NCBI GenBank assembly: GCA_902532675.1
Contig: CACAIY010000004.1
Location: 20,068 to 84,067, forward strand
Direction: 5' to 3'
DNA length: 64,000 nt
Origin: an uncultured SAR86 cluster bacterium
GTDB taxonomy: Bacteria; Pseudomonadota; Gammaproteobacteria; Magnimaribacterales; Magnimaribacteraceae
Below the pieces are notes generated by a model that was not told the origin of the DNA, did not search any database, and worked only from the letters and a program-made list of their open reading frames with translations. Shown here in pieces: positions 9,553 to 19,520 of the stretch (positions within the stretch are counted from its first letter, which is position 1; the number at the start of each line of letters is the position of its first letter). The position numbers and the translations under genes are program-made.

Positions 9553-10240
9553 ATTTATCATGCACCCAATAAGGTGCATAAATTAATAAGAATAAAAACG
9601 CCCCTATAATTATTAGTAAAGGAATATGCAAAGGTGGATCAGGAAAGAAATCCATAATACTTTGACCTTCTGTTGGTTTTGTACCTAAGAACCAATAATT
9701 AGCTGGCGGACCTAAAAGTAGATTAATTATATAAATAATAGGAAGTACTGTTAGCGTGAAGAAAATGCCATTTTTAACCGAATCAAAAGTAGGGCGATTG
9801 CTCAACGCAATACAAGCATAACCTATATTAACAATAAGCAAGCCATGTCCAATGAAGAATAGTAAATATGCAGGATCTGGAAACGTTAAAGTAACGTCTG
9901 GAGTTATGAGGGCATTTATTCCTCCTCCTATGCCCCAAAAGAATGCAATTTCAAAGAATATTCTTTTTTTGGTAAGAAGAAATATTCCGATAAAGAAGCC
10001 CGATAAGCTGCACATGTGTATGGGTATTAATCTTATCCATGGATAGTCCAAAGAGTGCCAGATAAAGGGTTTAATTAATTCAAGTGTGATAATGGATATA
10101 CCTAATATCTTTGCCACATTTTCTTTCTGAGAAACTGATTTATTCCTGTAAGCTCTAGGAAAAAAAATTGCCAAACACAAAATAATGACCAAAGTAATGA
10201 TGTGGGAAGTGCCAAAAATGGTAAACGGTTGAGGCTCCAT
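9530..10240 (-). CDS. TIGR02206/YwaF-type integral membrane protein
   Basis: Multi-TM protein with MEPQPFTIFGTSHIITLV and PIHMCSLSGFF segments typical of the family. Confidence 0.75.
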   Translation of the reverse strand: MEPQPFTIFGTSHIITLVIILCLAIFFPRAYRNKSVSQKENVAKILGISIITLELIKPFIWHSLDYPWIRLIPIHMCSLSGFFIGIFLLTKKRIFFEIAFFWGIGGGINALITPDVTLTFPDPAYLLFFIGHGLLIVNIGYACIALSNRPTFDSVKNGIFFTLTVLPIIYIINLLLGPPANYWFLGTKPTEGQSIMDFFPDPPLHIPLLIIIGAFLFLLIYAPYWVHDKFRNPNAE

Positions 10241-10247
10241 AAAGTTA

Positions 10248-10261
10248 TTGTAAATTTACAA
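10248..10261. promoter_or_regulatory. Perfect 14-bp palindrome TTGTAAATTTACAA in a divergent intergenic region
   Basis: Direct reading; lies between divergent genes starting at 10240 and 10311. Confidence 0.4.
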
Positions 10262-10310
10262 ACTATTTTTTCAACATCATAGCTATAATGGTGAACAATT
10301 AAATGACGAA

Positions 10311-11591
10311 ATGAATACTATTTCAGAACGTTTTTTTCCTTCTATAGGAAAAGAAGACTATCTTCCTCTTTTAAAAGCCTTTGGGTTTTTCTTTTTTGTC
10401 TTAGCGTCTTGGTATGCTTTGCGCCCTATAAGAAATGAATTGGCTGTTGAATTTGGATACGAAGATTTAATAATACTTGGTTTCTCTGTTAACCCAATTT
10501 CGCTTCTTCTTACAGTAGGTGCTCTCTTTATGCTCTGTATAAATCCTATTTATTCTTACGTTATTTCAAAGATAGATGGCAGTAAAGTCGTTCTTTATTG
10601 CTATTCTTTTTTTATAGTAAATTTTGTGTTGTTCCTTTGCGGTTGGACGCTATTAGAAGACCAAGGGAGAATTTGGACTGCCTATATTTTCTATGTTTGG
10701 TTAAATGTCTATTCTTTATTGGTAGTTTCAATCTTTTGGGCAACTTTAATTAATTTTTTTAATAGTGATGATGGAAGAAGACTTTTTGGGATTATCAGTG
10801 CCGGAGGCTCCTTGGGAGCTTTTTTTGGAACGAGCGTCACTCAGTATTTTGCGTTAGAAGTTTGTGGGAGCGATATTTCAGACACCGGACCAAGTTTTTT
10901 AATTATCTTTTCTATTGTCTGTCTTTGTATATCTATTTTTCTTGCTAGAGATCTCCATGTCGAAGATAGCAATAACTTCTCTGAAAAAAAAGAAATAGGT
11001 GGAAGTGCTGGTGATGCAATTAGAAGTTTAATATCGGTTCCAGAAGTAAGAAACATTGCAGTTTACGTGCTCCTATTTACAACATTAGCGACCATTGCAT
11101 GGATGATGTCATTGGATATTATTAGAGAATGGTCTTCTGATCCTTGTGAAAGAACTTCTTACTTCTCATTTGTTGAGCAAGTTGTCATACCTCTTACTTT
11201 GATAATGCAGGTTTTATTTTCTTCTTTCCTTATGAGACGTTTTGGAACCTTAATCATTTTAGTGATCTATGGGCTATTATTTGCTATTGCTTTTTCTGTC
11301 TATTACTTATTTCCGGTCATTGCTGCGGTATTTACTATAAGTATCATGCAGAGGCTTTTTGAATATGGACTTAATAAACCTACTAGAGAAACCTATTATG
11401 CTGATATGAAAAAAAATGATCGATATAAATCTACAGTATTGGTAGATACTTTTATTTCCAGAACTGGAGATTTAACTGGAGGATGGATTGTCGGTTTTGG
11501 GTTAATAACTCTTTCAATCTCTTGGGCAGCATTGCCGCTTGCATTGCTTTTATCCTTAACTGGCTATAAAGCGGCTAAGTCTATAAGGTAA
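10311..11591 (+). CDS. MFS-type transporter related to the ATP/ADP (NTP) translocase-like group
   Basis: 12-TM-like protein with YALRPIRNELAVEFG and AGGSLGAFFGTSVTQ segments. Confidence 0.7.
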   Translation: MNTISERFFPSIGKEDYLPLLKAFGFFFFVLASWYALRPIRNELAVEFGYEDLIILGFSVNPISLLLTVGALFMLCINPIYSYVISKIDGSKVVLYCYSFFIVNFVLFLCGWTLLEDQGRIWTAYIFYVWLNVYSLLVVSIFWATLINFFNSDDGRRLFGIISAGGSLGAFFGTSVTQYFALEVCGSDISDTGPSFLIIFSIVCLCISIFLARDLHVEDSNNFSEKKEIGGSAGDAIRSLISVPEVRNIAVYVLLFTTLATIAWMMSLDIIREWSSDPCERTSYFSFVEQVVIPLTLIMQVLFSSFLMRRFGTLIILVIYGLLFAIAFSVYYLFPVIAAVFTISIMQRLFEYGLNKPTRETYYADMKKNDRYKSTVLVDTFISRTGDLTGGWIVGFGLITLSISWAALPLALLLSLTGYKAAKSIR

Positions 11592-11595
11592 TTAG

Positions 11596-11922
11596 ATGTC
11601 TGAAGATAATTTCTTAGCTGTTGCTGATACCACAGATATAGATCTAGGGCAGTCTCAATCTGTTCACGTTAATGGCGTTGATATTCTAATTTGTCATACA
11701 GAAGAGGGTGTTTTTGCTGTTGAAGATCTTTGTACTCATGCAATGATTCCTCTTTGTGGTGGAGAAATACAAGGAAATTACATCACGTGTCCCTTACATG
11801 GTGCAGTTTTTGATTTAACAGATGGATCAGTTCAATCACCCCCTGCATTTGAAGATTTAAGAACATTTGAATTAAAGATTGAAGGAACTATGATAAGTGT
11901 TAAAAACTTTAAACAAGAGTAA
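11596..11922 (+). CDS. Rieske [2Fe-2S] ferredoxin
   Basis: CTHAMIPLCGG...CPLHGAVFD: CxH/CxxH Rieske motif. Confidence 0.92.
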   Translation: MSEDNFLAVADTTDIDLGQSQSVHVNGVDILICHTEEGVFAVEDLCTHAMIPLCGGEIQGNYITCPLHGAVFDLTDGSVQSPPAFEDLRTFELKIEGTMISVKNFKQE

Positions 11923-11941
11923 AGTATTATCAAAAAAATAA

Positions 11942-12772
11942 ATGAAACTTGAATTTATAGAAATAGAAAAGATCTCAAAACACGTTAGGAAGATTTATTT
12001 AAACCGACCAGAAAAAAGAAATGCTTTATGCAATCCTTTAAGGCAAGAGCTCTTTCGCAGCCTTGAAGAGCTTGATAATGATAGAGAAGTCAAAGTTATC
12101 ATAATTGCTGGAAAGGGATCCTGTTTTTGTGCTGGTTATGACCTTTCTTACAATAACGCGGAAGATTTACCTTTCCATACTAGTAAGACAGATGGGTTTT
12201 GGCCTAGGCATGTAACAGATGGCGCTTTTAAGATATGGGATTTATCAACACCTGTCATAGCTGAAGTTCATGGCTATTGTTTAGCAGGCGGTACCGAATT
12301 AGCTGCATCTTGTGATTTAGTCTATGTAGCTGATGATGCAGAAATAGGCTATCCGGTTGTTAGGTCGATGAGCCCTCCAGACAACCAATTCTTTCCTTGG
12401 TTAATGGGTATGAGAAGTGCCATGGAAATGATGCTTACGGGTGAATCTTTATCTGGAGAAGAGGCTGCTTCTCATGGTTTTGCAAATAAGAGTTTTGATA
12501 AAAAATCATTATCAGATGAAGTTATAAAGATTGCTGAGAAAGTAGCTAAAGTACCTTCAGATATTCAAGCTATTAATAAACGTGCAGTTCATAGGCAAAT
12601 GGAAGCAATGGGAATGAGAAATGGAATTAGAGCAGGAACAGAGATGCAAGCCTTAGCCATGCATTCAAAATCTACCCAAGAACATTTAAAAGAATTAGCT
12701 TCTGGTCTTAAAGAGGCTTTAACTAAGAGAGATAAAGAATTTGGTGATTACCGAACTAAAGAAAAAGACTAA
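11942..12772 (+). CDS. Enoyl-CoA hydratase/isomerase (crotonase) family
   Basis: NRPEKRNAL, GKGSCFCAGYDL, HGYCLAGGTELAASCDLVYV. Confidence 0.9.
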   Translation: MKLEFIEIEKISKHVRKIYLNRPEKRNALCNPLRQELFRSLEELDNDREVKVIIIAGKGSCFCAGYDLSYNNAEDLPFHTSKTDGFWPRHVTDGAFKIWDLSTPVIAEVHGYCLAGGTELAASCDLVYVADDAEIGYPVVRSMSPPDNQFFPWLMGMRSAMEMMLTGESLSGEEAASHGFANKSFDKKSLSDEVIKIAEKVAKVPSDIQAINKRAVHRQMEAMGMRNGIRAGTEMQALAMHSKSTQEHLKELASGLKEALTKRDKEFGDYRTKEKD

Positions 12773-13121
12773 ATATTTAATAGTTCTTCTATTGGTAATC
12801 CAAATTTCCTGTTCATCTTCAGAAGAAAATCTAGGCGCTACTTGGATAGGTCCAGTTGACTTTATGCATGTTACAAAAGATAAGATGGAAATGAGCTATT
12901 CAGTAGATGTAATTGGCCAAAAGATGTACTTGGGTGGATTTTATGAAGTTATAAAGAAAGGAACAGAAACAGTTATCTTTAAAATTAAAGTTACTGACCT
13001 TGAGTTTGGCATCAGAGAAGATGGTATATCCTTTTGTAGAGTATGGGGAACTGTTGATGATTCAGGTATAGAAAGTTATTTATTAGCTCAGGAGTGCTCA
13101 GCTGTACAAGACAATGATTAG
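12741..13121 (+). CDS. Hypothetical exported or lipoprotein-like protein, likely initiating at GTG 12744
   Basis: Lys-rich N terminus, hydrophobic core YLIVLLLVIQISC; overlaps the end of the crotonase gene. Confidence 0.6.
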   Translation: MVITELKKKTKYLIVLLLVIQISCSSSEENLGATWIGPVDFMHVTKDKMEMSYSVDVIGQKMYLGGFYEVIKKGTETVIFKIKVTDLEFGIREDGISFCRVWGTVDDSGIESYLLAQECSAVQDND

Positions 13122-13897
13122 ATTAAACCTTCGTACGAACCACCATCAAGTTGAATATTTTGTCCAGAAATGTAGCTAGCTTGCTGACTGCATAGAAAAG
13201 CACAGGTTGCTCCAAACTCTTCCGGTTTACCAAATCTATTAGCTGCAATAGAACTGGCAATTTGAGACCTTGCTTCATCTCTAGAAATATTCTGATTTTT
13301 CATGAGCATTTCTGTCATGAATACTTGCCTATCAGTGTCAAATCTTTCAGGCAAAAGATTATTAATTGTGACGTTATGTTTGGCAACATCCTTCGATATA
13401 CCCTTAGAAAATGCTGTAAGCCCTGTTCTGGCCGAAGTTGAAAGTGACATCATAGGATGAGGTGATTTAACCATTGCAGAAGTAATGTTAACAATTCTTC
13501 CAAAATTTCTTTTTGTCATTCCAGGAAGCAATTCTTTGATCATGAAGATTGCTGACAACATATTTGCTTCTAAAGCTTTGAACCAATCATCTTTATTTGT
13601 ATCTAAGAAGTTAACTGGAGGAGGGCCGCTATTATTGTTTATTAAGATATCAGGCTCTGGGCAGTTTTTTATAATAAGTTTTCTTCCTTCTTCAGTATTC
13701 AGATCAGCCACTACCATGGATATATTGTTTTTATCTATTTTTGATAGTTCCCTATAGGTTTCGGTTAATGTTTCCTCTCCTCTAGCATTTATAAGGACAG
13801 AAACACCTTCTTCTAATAATGCTTTAGCACAAGCTCTTCCTAGTCCTTTAGAAGAAGCACAAACAATTGCTTTTTTTCCTTTTATTGCTAAATCCAT
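13118..13897 (-). CDS. SDR family oxidoreductase
   Basis: CASSKGLGRACA, NNNSGPPP, ISGQNIQLDGG. Confidence 0.9.
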   Translation of the reverse strand: MDLAIKGKKAIVCASSKGLGRACAKALLEEGVSVLINARGEETLTETYRELSKIDKNNISMVVADLNTEEGRKLIIKNCPEPDILINNNSGPPPVNFLDTNKDDWFKALEANMLSAIFMIKELLPGMTKRNFGRIVNITSAMVKSPHPMMSLSTSARTGLTAFSKGISKDVAKHNVTINNLLPERFDTDRQVFMTEMLMKNQNISRDEARSQIASSIAANRFGKPEEFGATCAFLCSQQASYISGQNIQLDGGSYEGLI

Positions 13898-13913
13898 AAA
13901 AACAGTTAAATAT

Positions 13914-15425
13914 TTAGATTCTTTTTCTTAAATCATCAATTAATTGCTCTAACGATACCTTATTTGAACTACATCCAAAAATATATTTATCTGGTCGGAT
14001 TAAAAAGACCTCTCCCAAATCTAAAACCTTTTTAACCCAATGATTTTGACTTATGTAGTGTTCATCTAAAATCACAAAAGTACATCCAATATCTTGTAAG
14101 AATTTTTTATCTTGTTTACCAATTGAAATCTTATCTTTTGAAATTAAAGTAAAACTATTTCCTAGAATTTCATCTTCTCTTTTAAAGACTTCATTATTTT
14201 TATATATAAGTGGCTGGGGAAAGAGATGTCCTGAATTCATTGATTCATCTGCTTTTCCTCCGTAAAAAAGGCCTTCATCTAGGCCAGGTAAAACAAAAGA
14301 TCCATAGCCTTTAGCTACCAGAACATCAGGGACTTTACTTGGGTCATCTGTCTTGGCATATGCTTCCATTAGCTCTCCAATGCCAGCTGAATTTTCAACT
14401 ACAAACTTAGCATGAGGCTTTCTTTCTTTTTGATAAGTATTTAACAATTTATGATCCAAATTATTTTGGATTGTTAAAGCAATCTTCCAATAAACATTCA
14501 TTGCATCTCTGTAACCAGACATCATTCCTTCTCCCATGAAGGGTGGAGCTTGGTGCGCTGCATCCCCAATTAAAAAACTTCTACCTTTATTTAGCTTCTC
14601 GGCAATTACAGAATGAAATTGGTAAACAGCTTTTCTAACTATCTGATATTGATCTGGCTGTAACCATCTTTTTATTAGATTTTGAATTTTCTCATCATCT
14701 AAAAAATCATTTTTATTATCGCTTTCATTTATCATAAATTCCCATCTTCTGAAGGGCAGGTGAGATGGTATATAAGTACATAGCCTTTCTGGATCACAAA
14801 TCTGCAACGCCCTGTTATCTAATTGATTTTTTCCCTTAAGTTTAACGTCTACAACAACCCAATCTTGATTGTAATTTAGATCTTCTTGAGATATTTCTAA
14901 TAAGCTTCTTACAGAGCTAGCCCCACCGTCTGATCCTATTAAATATTTAGACGAGAATTGAAAGTCTTTTTTATTCTTTAAATCTTTAATACAAACATTA
15001 ACGTGTGTTTCTTCGTTCTTTAAGTCAATTAATTCATGTTCCAATAGTATTGTTACTTTTGTTCTGCGTAATTCATCCCTCATTGCTTGGTCAGTAAGCG
15101 GTTGATGAAACATTCTAGAAGGTGCCCAGCCATTAGAAGTTATGACATCTTCTATATCGAGAACGCCACCAATTACCTCAAGATTTTTATTAACAAACGC
15201 CGCCCCACCTAATTTAGTGCTATTTTTTAGATATATATCTTCTATATTAGCTGCTTGAGCTATACGCAATCCTTCGTCGCTTATTGTTACTGCTCTAGGT
15301 AAAGAATAAATTTCATTTTCTTTATCAATGGCTAACACCTTTAAACCGCTTTCTTCTAGAAGAAGCGCAGTAAGACTTCCTACAGGGCCAAGACCGACAA
15401 TAATTACATCAAAGTCTTGATTCAT
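13914..15425 (-). CDS. FAD-dependent aromatic hydroxylase, MhpA-like
   Basis: IIVGLGPVGSLTALLLEESG and LIGDAAHQAPPFMGEGMMSGYRDAMNVYWKI flavoprotein hydroxylase motifs. Confidence 0.88.
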   Translation of the reverse strand: MNQDFDVIIVGLGPVGSLTALLLEESGLKVLAIDKENEIYSLPRAVTISDEGLRIAQAANIEDIYLKNSTKLGGAAFVNKNLEVIGGVLDIEDVITSNGWAPSRMFHQPLTDQAMRDELRRTKVTILLEHELIDLKNEETHVNVCIKDLKNKKDFQFSSKYLIGSDGGASSVRSLLEISQEDLNYNQDWVVVDVKLKGKNQLDNRALQICDPERLCTYIPSHLPFRRWEFMINESDNKNDFLDDEKIQNLIKRWLQPDQYQIVRKAVYQFHSVIAEKLNKGRSFLIGDAAHQAPPFMGEGMMSGYRDAMNVYWKIALTIQNNLDHKLLNTYQKERKPHAKFVVENSAGIGELMEAYAKTDDPSKVPDVLVAKGYGSFVLPGLDEGLFYGGKADESMNSGHLFPQPLIYKNNEVFKREDEILGNSFTLISKDKISIGKQDKKFLQDIGCTFVILDEHYISQNHWVKKVLDLGEVFLIRPDKYIFGCSSNKVSLEQLIDDLRKRI

Positions 15426-15485
15426 GTATTGTATTTAAGCTGTATTAAGATTTTGTAACACTAATTGAACAGCCAGAGATTTGAT

Positions 15486-16259
15486 TTATATAATTAAATG
15501 ATGCCCGCCATCCATCAACATAGTCTCTCCTGTTACCACTTTTGAGACATCTATAAAATTATAAATACCGTCAGCAACTTGTTCAGGGGTAACTGTTAAT
15601 CCTAGTGGTGTGTTCTTGGTTAGATTCTCATGGGCAGCTTTATACATTTCATCACCCATACCTTTTCTTAGCCACTCTCCTTGTATGAAGCCTGGACAAA
15701 TAGCGTTAACTCTAATAGGTCCGAGGTTTCTTGCCATTGATTTAGTCATGGTGTTTAAAGCACCTTTAGAAGAAGCATAAGCTAAGCAGCTTCCTATGCC
15801 TTTGATACCTGCTATAGAAGATATATTAACAACACTAGGATTATCGCTCTTTAATAGCAATTCTTTACAGGCCCTTACCATCTGAAAAGGACCGACAACA
15901 TTAACCTTGTATATGTGCAAGAAGTCTTCAGCATCCAAACCTTCTAAGTCGCCATGGTTGAATACAAATTTAGTTGTCCCAGCATTGTTAACTAGAGCAT
16001 CAATTCTACCCCATTTTTTAACAGTTTCTTCTGATGTTTTTCTACATGCGTTATCATCAGAAACATCTGCAGATAAAGCTATTGCCTCAACCCCTAATGC
16101 TTCGCACTCCTTCACCACTGCATCAGCATCTTCTATAGAACTTGTGCAAGTAATTGTTATGTTCCATCCTTTTGATGCCAGCAACCTAGCTGTAGCAGCA
16201 CCTACGCCTCTACTTCCACCAGTTATTATCGCTACCGGATTTGGTGATTTATCATTCAT
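15486..16259 (-). CDS. SDR family oxidoreductase
   Basis: GGSRGVGAATA, NNAG, YASSKGAL. Confidence 0.92.
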   Translation of the reverse strand: MNDKSPNPVAIITGGSRGVGAATARLLASKGWNITITCTSSIEDADAVVKECEALGVEAIALSADVSDDNACRKTSEETVKKWGRIDALVNNAGTTKFVFNHGDLEGLDAEDFLHIYKVNVVGPFQMVRACKELLLKSDNPSVVNISSIAGIKGIGSCLAYASSKGALNTMTKSMARNLGPIRVNAICPGFIQGEWLRKGMGDEMYKAAHENLTKNTPLGLTVTPEQVADGIYNFIDVSKVVTGETMLMDGGHHLII

Positions 16260-16273
16260 AATTTATCCCTTCT

Positions 16274-16798
16274 TTATTTTCTGTTAACAAACTCTTTAGT
16301 GCTTTCTTCTCTTTTAATAAAACTTGGCTCGTCTTTAAAGGTCTCTTCAACCCATTCAAGAGCTTCTTTTTCATTCAACTCAGGATCCCAAGGTATACCT
16401 TGTGGCTGTTCTACATCCCAAGGTGTATCAATAAAAATCTCTAAACCGTTTTTTTCTGGATCACTAAAGTAGAAAGAAAGTGCATTACCATGACAGAGAG
16501 GTAAATAATCATGATTTACTGAATCAAGTTTTTCTTTAACTTCTTTTAATTCACTATAAGTTTCAACTCTAAAAGAAAGATGATTTAAAGATGTTTGAGC
16601 TCCAACTTCTTCTCTTCCTAATACAAAAGCAAGTTGATGATGCTCATTAGGATTCTGACTAATAAAAATGATTTCAGGACCATTTTCTACTATAGGGCCT
16701 CTATCCGTAATTTTAAAGCCCAAAGTATTAGTGTAAAAATTTAATATTTTTTCTCTATCTTTAATATTTAAAACTGTATGCGACCAATCTAATTTCAT
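16274..16798 (-). CDS. VOC family protein, extradiol dioxygenase-like
   Basis: WSHTVLNIKD, LNHLSFRV, GLEIFIDTPW supply H...H...E ligand positions. Confidence 0.82.
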   Translation of the reverse strand: MKLDWSHTVLNIKDREKILNFYTNTLGFKITDRGPIVENGPEIIFISQNPNEHHQLAFVLGREEVGAQTSLNHLSFRVETYSELKEVKEKLDSVNHDYLPLCHGNALSFYFSDPEKNGLEIFIDTPWDVEQPQGIPWDPELNEKEALEWVEETFKDEPSFIKREESTKEFVNRK

Positions 16799-16824
16799 AA
16801 CTTTAAGTGTTTATAGTATTTTCA

Positions 16825-17694
16825 TTATGACTTATTAACACCAGAATGATCCGATATTCTTTTACAATCATTTTTTAAAGTTCCTAAGCCTTCAATGCTA
16901 GTTCTTAAAACATCCCCATCTTTCAAGAATTTACCTTCCATAACTCCGACCCCTCCTGGAGTTCCAGTAAAAATAACATCTCCTGTATTAAGTGTCACAA
17001 TTTCAGATAAATAAGAGATAATTGAGGGTATATCAAAAATAAGATCATTTGTATTATCCTTTTGCCTTACTTCTTGGTTTACTTTACATTCAATCTGCAA
17101 ACTTTCTTTATTTTGCAGACTATCAGGTGAGACTAAATAGGGACCCATTGGACCAAAAGTATCAAATGATTTTCCGAGATTAAATTGTGGAGGTTTAGAA
17201 GAAAATTGGACTGTTCTATCTGATATGTCTTGCCCTACACATAATCCAGCTACGTGGTTCCAAGCTTTATCTTTTAGAATATCTTTACCAGGCTGACCTA
17301 TTACTACTACTAATTCAGCCTCATAATCTACATGATCACTTCTCATTTCTATCGTAGAATTCGGTCCAACTAAACAAGTAGTGTGTTTAGTGAAAACCAT
17401 GGGCACAGACGGTATATCCATGCCGGCTTCTTCGGCATGATTTCTGTAATTTAAGCCAACCGCGTAACAATTCTTAGGCGCTGATATAGGGGCATCAATT
17501 TTTACATCATGCAACAATCCTGTAGGTTCAGATTTTGACAGATCTTCACTTAATTCACTAAGGCCAACTAAGTTAGTTAAAGCATTAGAGGTGTCATTAT
17601 CAAATTTACCATTAGAGATAGTCTCTAGATCATAATAATTTTCACCGTCTACTAACGCAGCCCTGCCTTCAATGTTTGCTAGTTTAAAACTCAT
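16825..17694 (-). CDS. Fumarylacetoacetate hydrolase family protein (start revised to the internal Met MSFKLANIEG)
   Basis: KNCYAVGLNYRNHAEE, YEAELVVVIG, TGTPGGVGVM; the ORF track extends to 17757. Confidence 0.9.
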   Translation of the reverse strand: MSFKLANIEGRAALVDGENYYDLETISNGKFDNDTSNALTNLVGLSELSEDLSKSEPTGLLHDVKIDAPISAPKNCYAVGLNYRNHAEEAGMDIPSVPMVFTKHTTCLVGPNSTIEMRSDHVDYEAELVVVIGQPGKDILKDKAWNHVAGLCVGQDISDRTVQFSSKPPQFNLGKSFDTFGPMGPYLVSPDSLQNKESLQIECKVNQEVRQKDNTNDLIFDIPSIISYLSEIVTLNTGDVIFTGTPGGVGVMEGKFLKDGDVLRTSIEGLGTLKNDCKRISDHSGVNKS

Positions 17695-17747
17695 TTTTTG
17701 TTTCCTTTTGTGATTATATTTTATTCTAGAGATTTTATAAGCTGAAT

Positions 17748-18656
17748 ATGAGAGCATATCTAAATTCTATGGAAAGAAAAGAATTTATAAATAGCAAAGG
17801 GGAGCAATTTTCATACTTAAGCGATGAAAGTGATCAGAATGATGTTAATTTTGTTTTTTTTCATGCAACTGGTTTCAATGCTCAAACCTATGAACTATTA
17901 CTTGAAGCACTAAATAAAAAAAGCCATTCAAAAATAAACTTGTATGCTTTAGATCAAAGAGGGCATGGATTTAGCAAAGCCAGGTCTGTCCCCTCTGAAC
18001 TAAATTCTTGGTCTGTCTTTTTAGAAGATGGATTAGAATTTATTGATTCCTTATCAGGAAAAATAATATGTTCTGGACATTCCATGGGTTCTATAATTGC
18101 TGCAAAAATTGCTTCACTTAGAGACAAAAGAGTGCAGAAATTATTTATGATTGAACCTGTTTTATATAGTCGCTGGGAATCTTTCAAATTTTCATTAATG
18201 TCAAATTTGAAGATAAATAGAAAATTGGATATAGCATCTGGTGCTGCGAAAAGAAGAAGAGAGTTTGAAAGCCTAGAATATGCACTTTCTTCTTATAAAG
18301 GCAGAGGTGCATTTGCAACTTGGGGTGATGAATGGATTTCAAGTTATTTATTAGGAGGTACGGAAGAAACTAAAGATGGAAACATCCAATTAACTTGTGC
18401 TCCAGATTGGGAAAGTGCTACTTTTAGAGCATCCTCAATGGATACTTGGAAGTATCTTAAGAAAATAAAAATACCATCTGAGGTAGTGTATGCAGAAGCT
18501 AGTCATACGTATTCACCGAGAGCTAGGAAAGAAATAGACAGATTAGGAAAAAACTGGAATTGTAAATGTTACGACGACGCAACTCATTTCTTGCCTATGG
18601 AAAAGTCTGACTCTGTAACTGAAGATATTATTAAATATATTAAAGACTTTTTATAA
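17748..18656 (+). CDS. Alpha/beta hydrolase (start may be internal Met at 17769)
   Basis: FFHATGFNA, DQRGHGFS, CSGHSMGS nucleophile elbow. Confidence 0.88.
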   Translation: MRAYLNSMERKEFINSKGEQFSYLSDESDQNDVNFVFFHATGFNAQTYELLLEALNKKSHSKINLYALDQRGHGFSKARSVPSELNSWSVFLEDGLEFIDSLSGKIICSGHSMGSIIAAKIASLRDKRVQKLFMIEPVLYSRWESFKFSLMSNLKINRKLDIASGAAKRRREFESLEYALSSYKGRGAFATWGDEWISSYLLGGTEETKDGNIQLTCAPDWESATFRASSMDTWKYLKKIKIPSEVVYAEASHTYSPRARKEIDRLGKNWNCKCYDDATHFLPMEKSDSVTEDIIKYIKDFL

Positions 18657-19503
18657 ATTCATTTAATGCCGAGCCTATTTCATCTGCAGAATCTTCTTGG
18701 ACAAAGTGGTTTCCTTTAACCGTAATTTCTTTTTGGTTCTTCCAACTTCTTACAAATTCTCGTTGATCTCCTGTCAGAATAGTTCCAGGGTCTGCATTGA
18801 TAAACAATTTAGGAATTTCAGAATTTTTATGAAAATCAGCATTTTTTGTTACTTCATCTACAACTTCTTTTGGTTCTCCATCTAGAGGAATTTGTCTTGG
18901 CCAGGTAAGAGTAGGGCGTCTATCTTCACCAGAGTTTATGAAAGGTCTTATGTACTCTTCTTTTTCTTCATCTGAGTAACCAGAGACTGAATCACCTAAT
19001 AATATTCTTTCTACAAAGAAGTTTTTTTCAAGAACAAGTTCTTCGCCTGCTTCAGATCTAAAAAGTCCAAATATCTTCGTAGCTGCATCTGGCCATTGAT
19101 CCCAAGTAAGAGGCATTACTATGGCTTCCATATAAGTTATGGATTTAATTCTATTTGGATTTTCTCTTGCAAATTGAAATCCCATTGCAGAACCCCAATC
19201 GTGAATGACTAAATGTATTGAATCTTCCAGATCTAATTTATCCATCAAACCAGTTAAATATTTATATTGACCATGATATTTGTAGCCTGGATTATCCTCT
19301 CCATCTAATTTTTCAGAATCTCCCATTCCTATCAGGTCGGGTATAACTATTCTATTTGTATCTTCTACATGAGGGGCAATGTTTCTCCATAAGTATGATG
19401 AAGTTGGATTTCCGTGAAGAAAGAGGACAGTATCACCGGACCCTTCATCAACGTAGGCCATTTGTTTTCCATTCACATCTATAAATTTTTTTACGTATTT
19501 CAT
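18640..19503 (-). CDS. Haloalkane dehalogenase-like alpha/beta hydrolase
   Basis: HGNPTSSYLWRNI and VIHDWGSAMG (Asp nucleophile), KGNHFVQED. Confidence 0.88.
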   Translation of the reverse strand: MKYVKKFIDVNGKQMAYVDEGSGDTVLFLHGNPTSSYLWRNIAPHVEDTNRIVIPDLIGMGDSEKLDGEDNPGYKYHGQYKYLTGLMDKLDLEDSIHLVIHDWGSAMGFQFARENPNRIKSITYMEAIVMPLTWDQWPDAATKIFGLFRSEAGEELVLEKNFFVERILLGDSVSGYSDEEKEEYIRPFINSGEDRRPTLTWPRQIPLDGEPKEVVDEVTKNADFHKNSEIPKLFINADPGTILTGDQREFVRSWKNQKEITVKGNHFVQEDSADEIGSALNEFIKSL

Positions 19504-19520
19504 TTGTTTATTTATTATGA

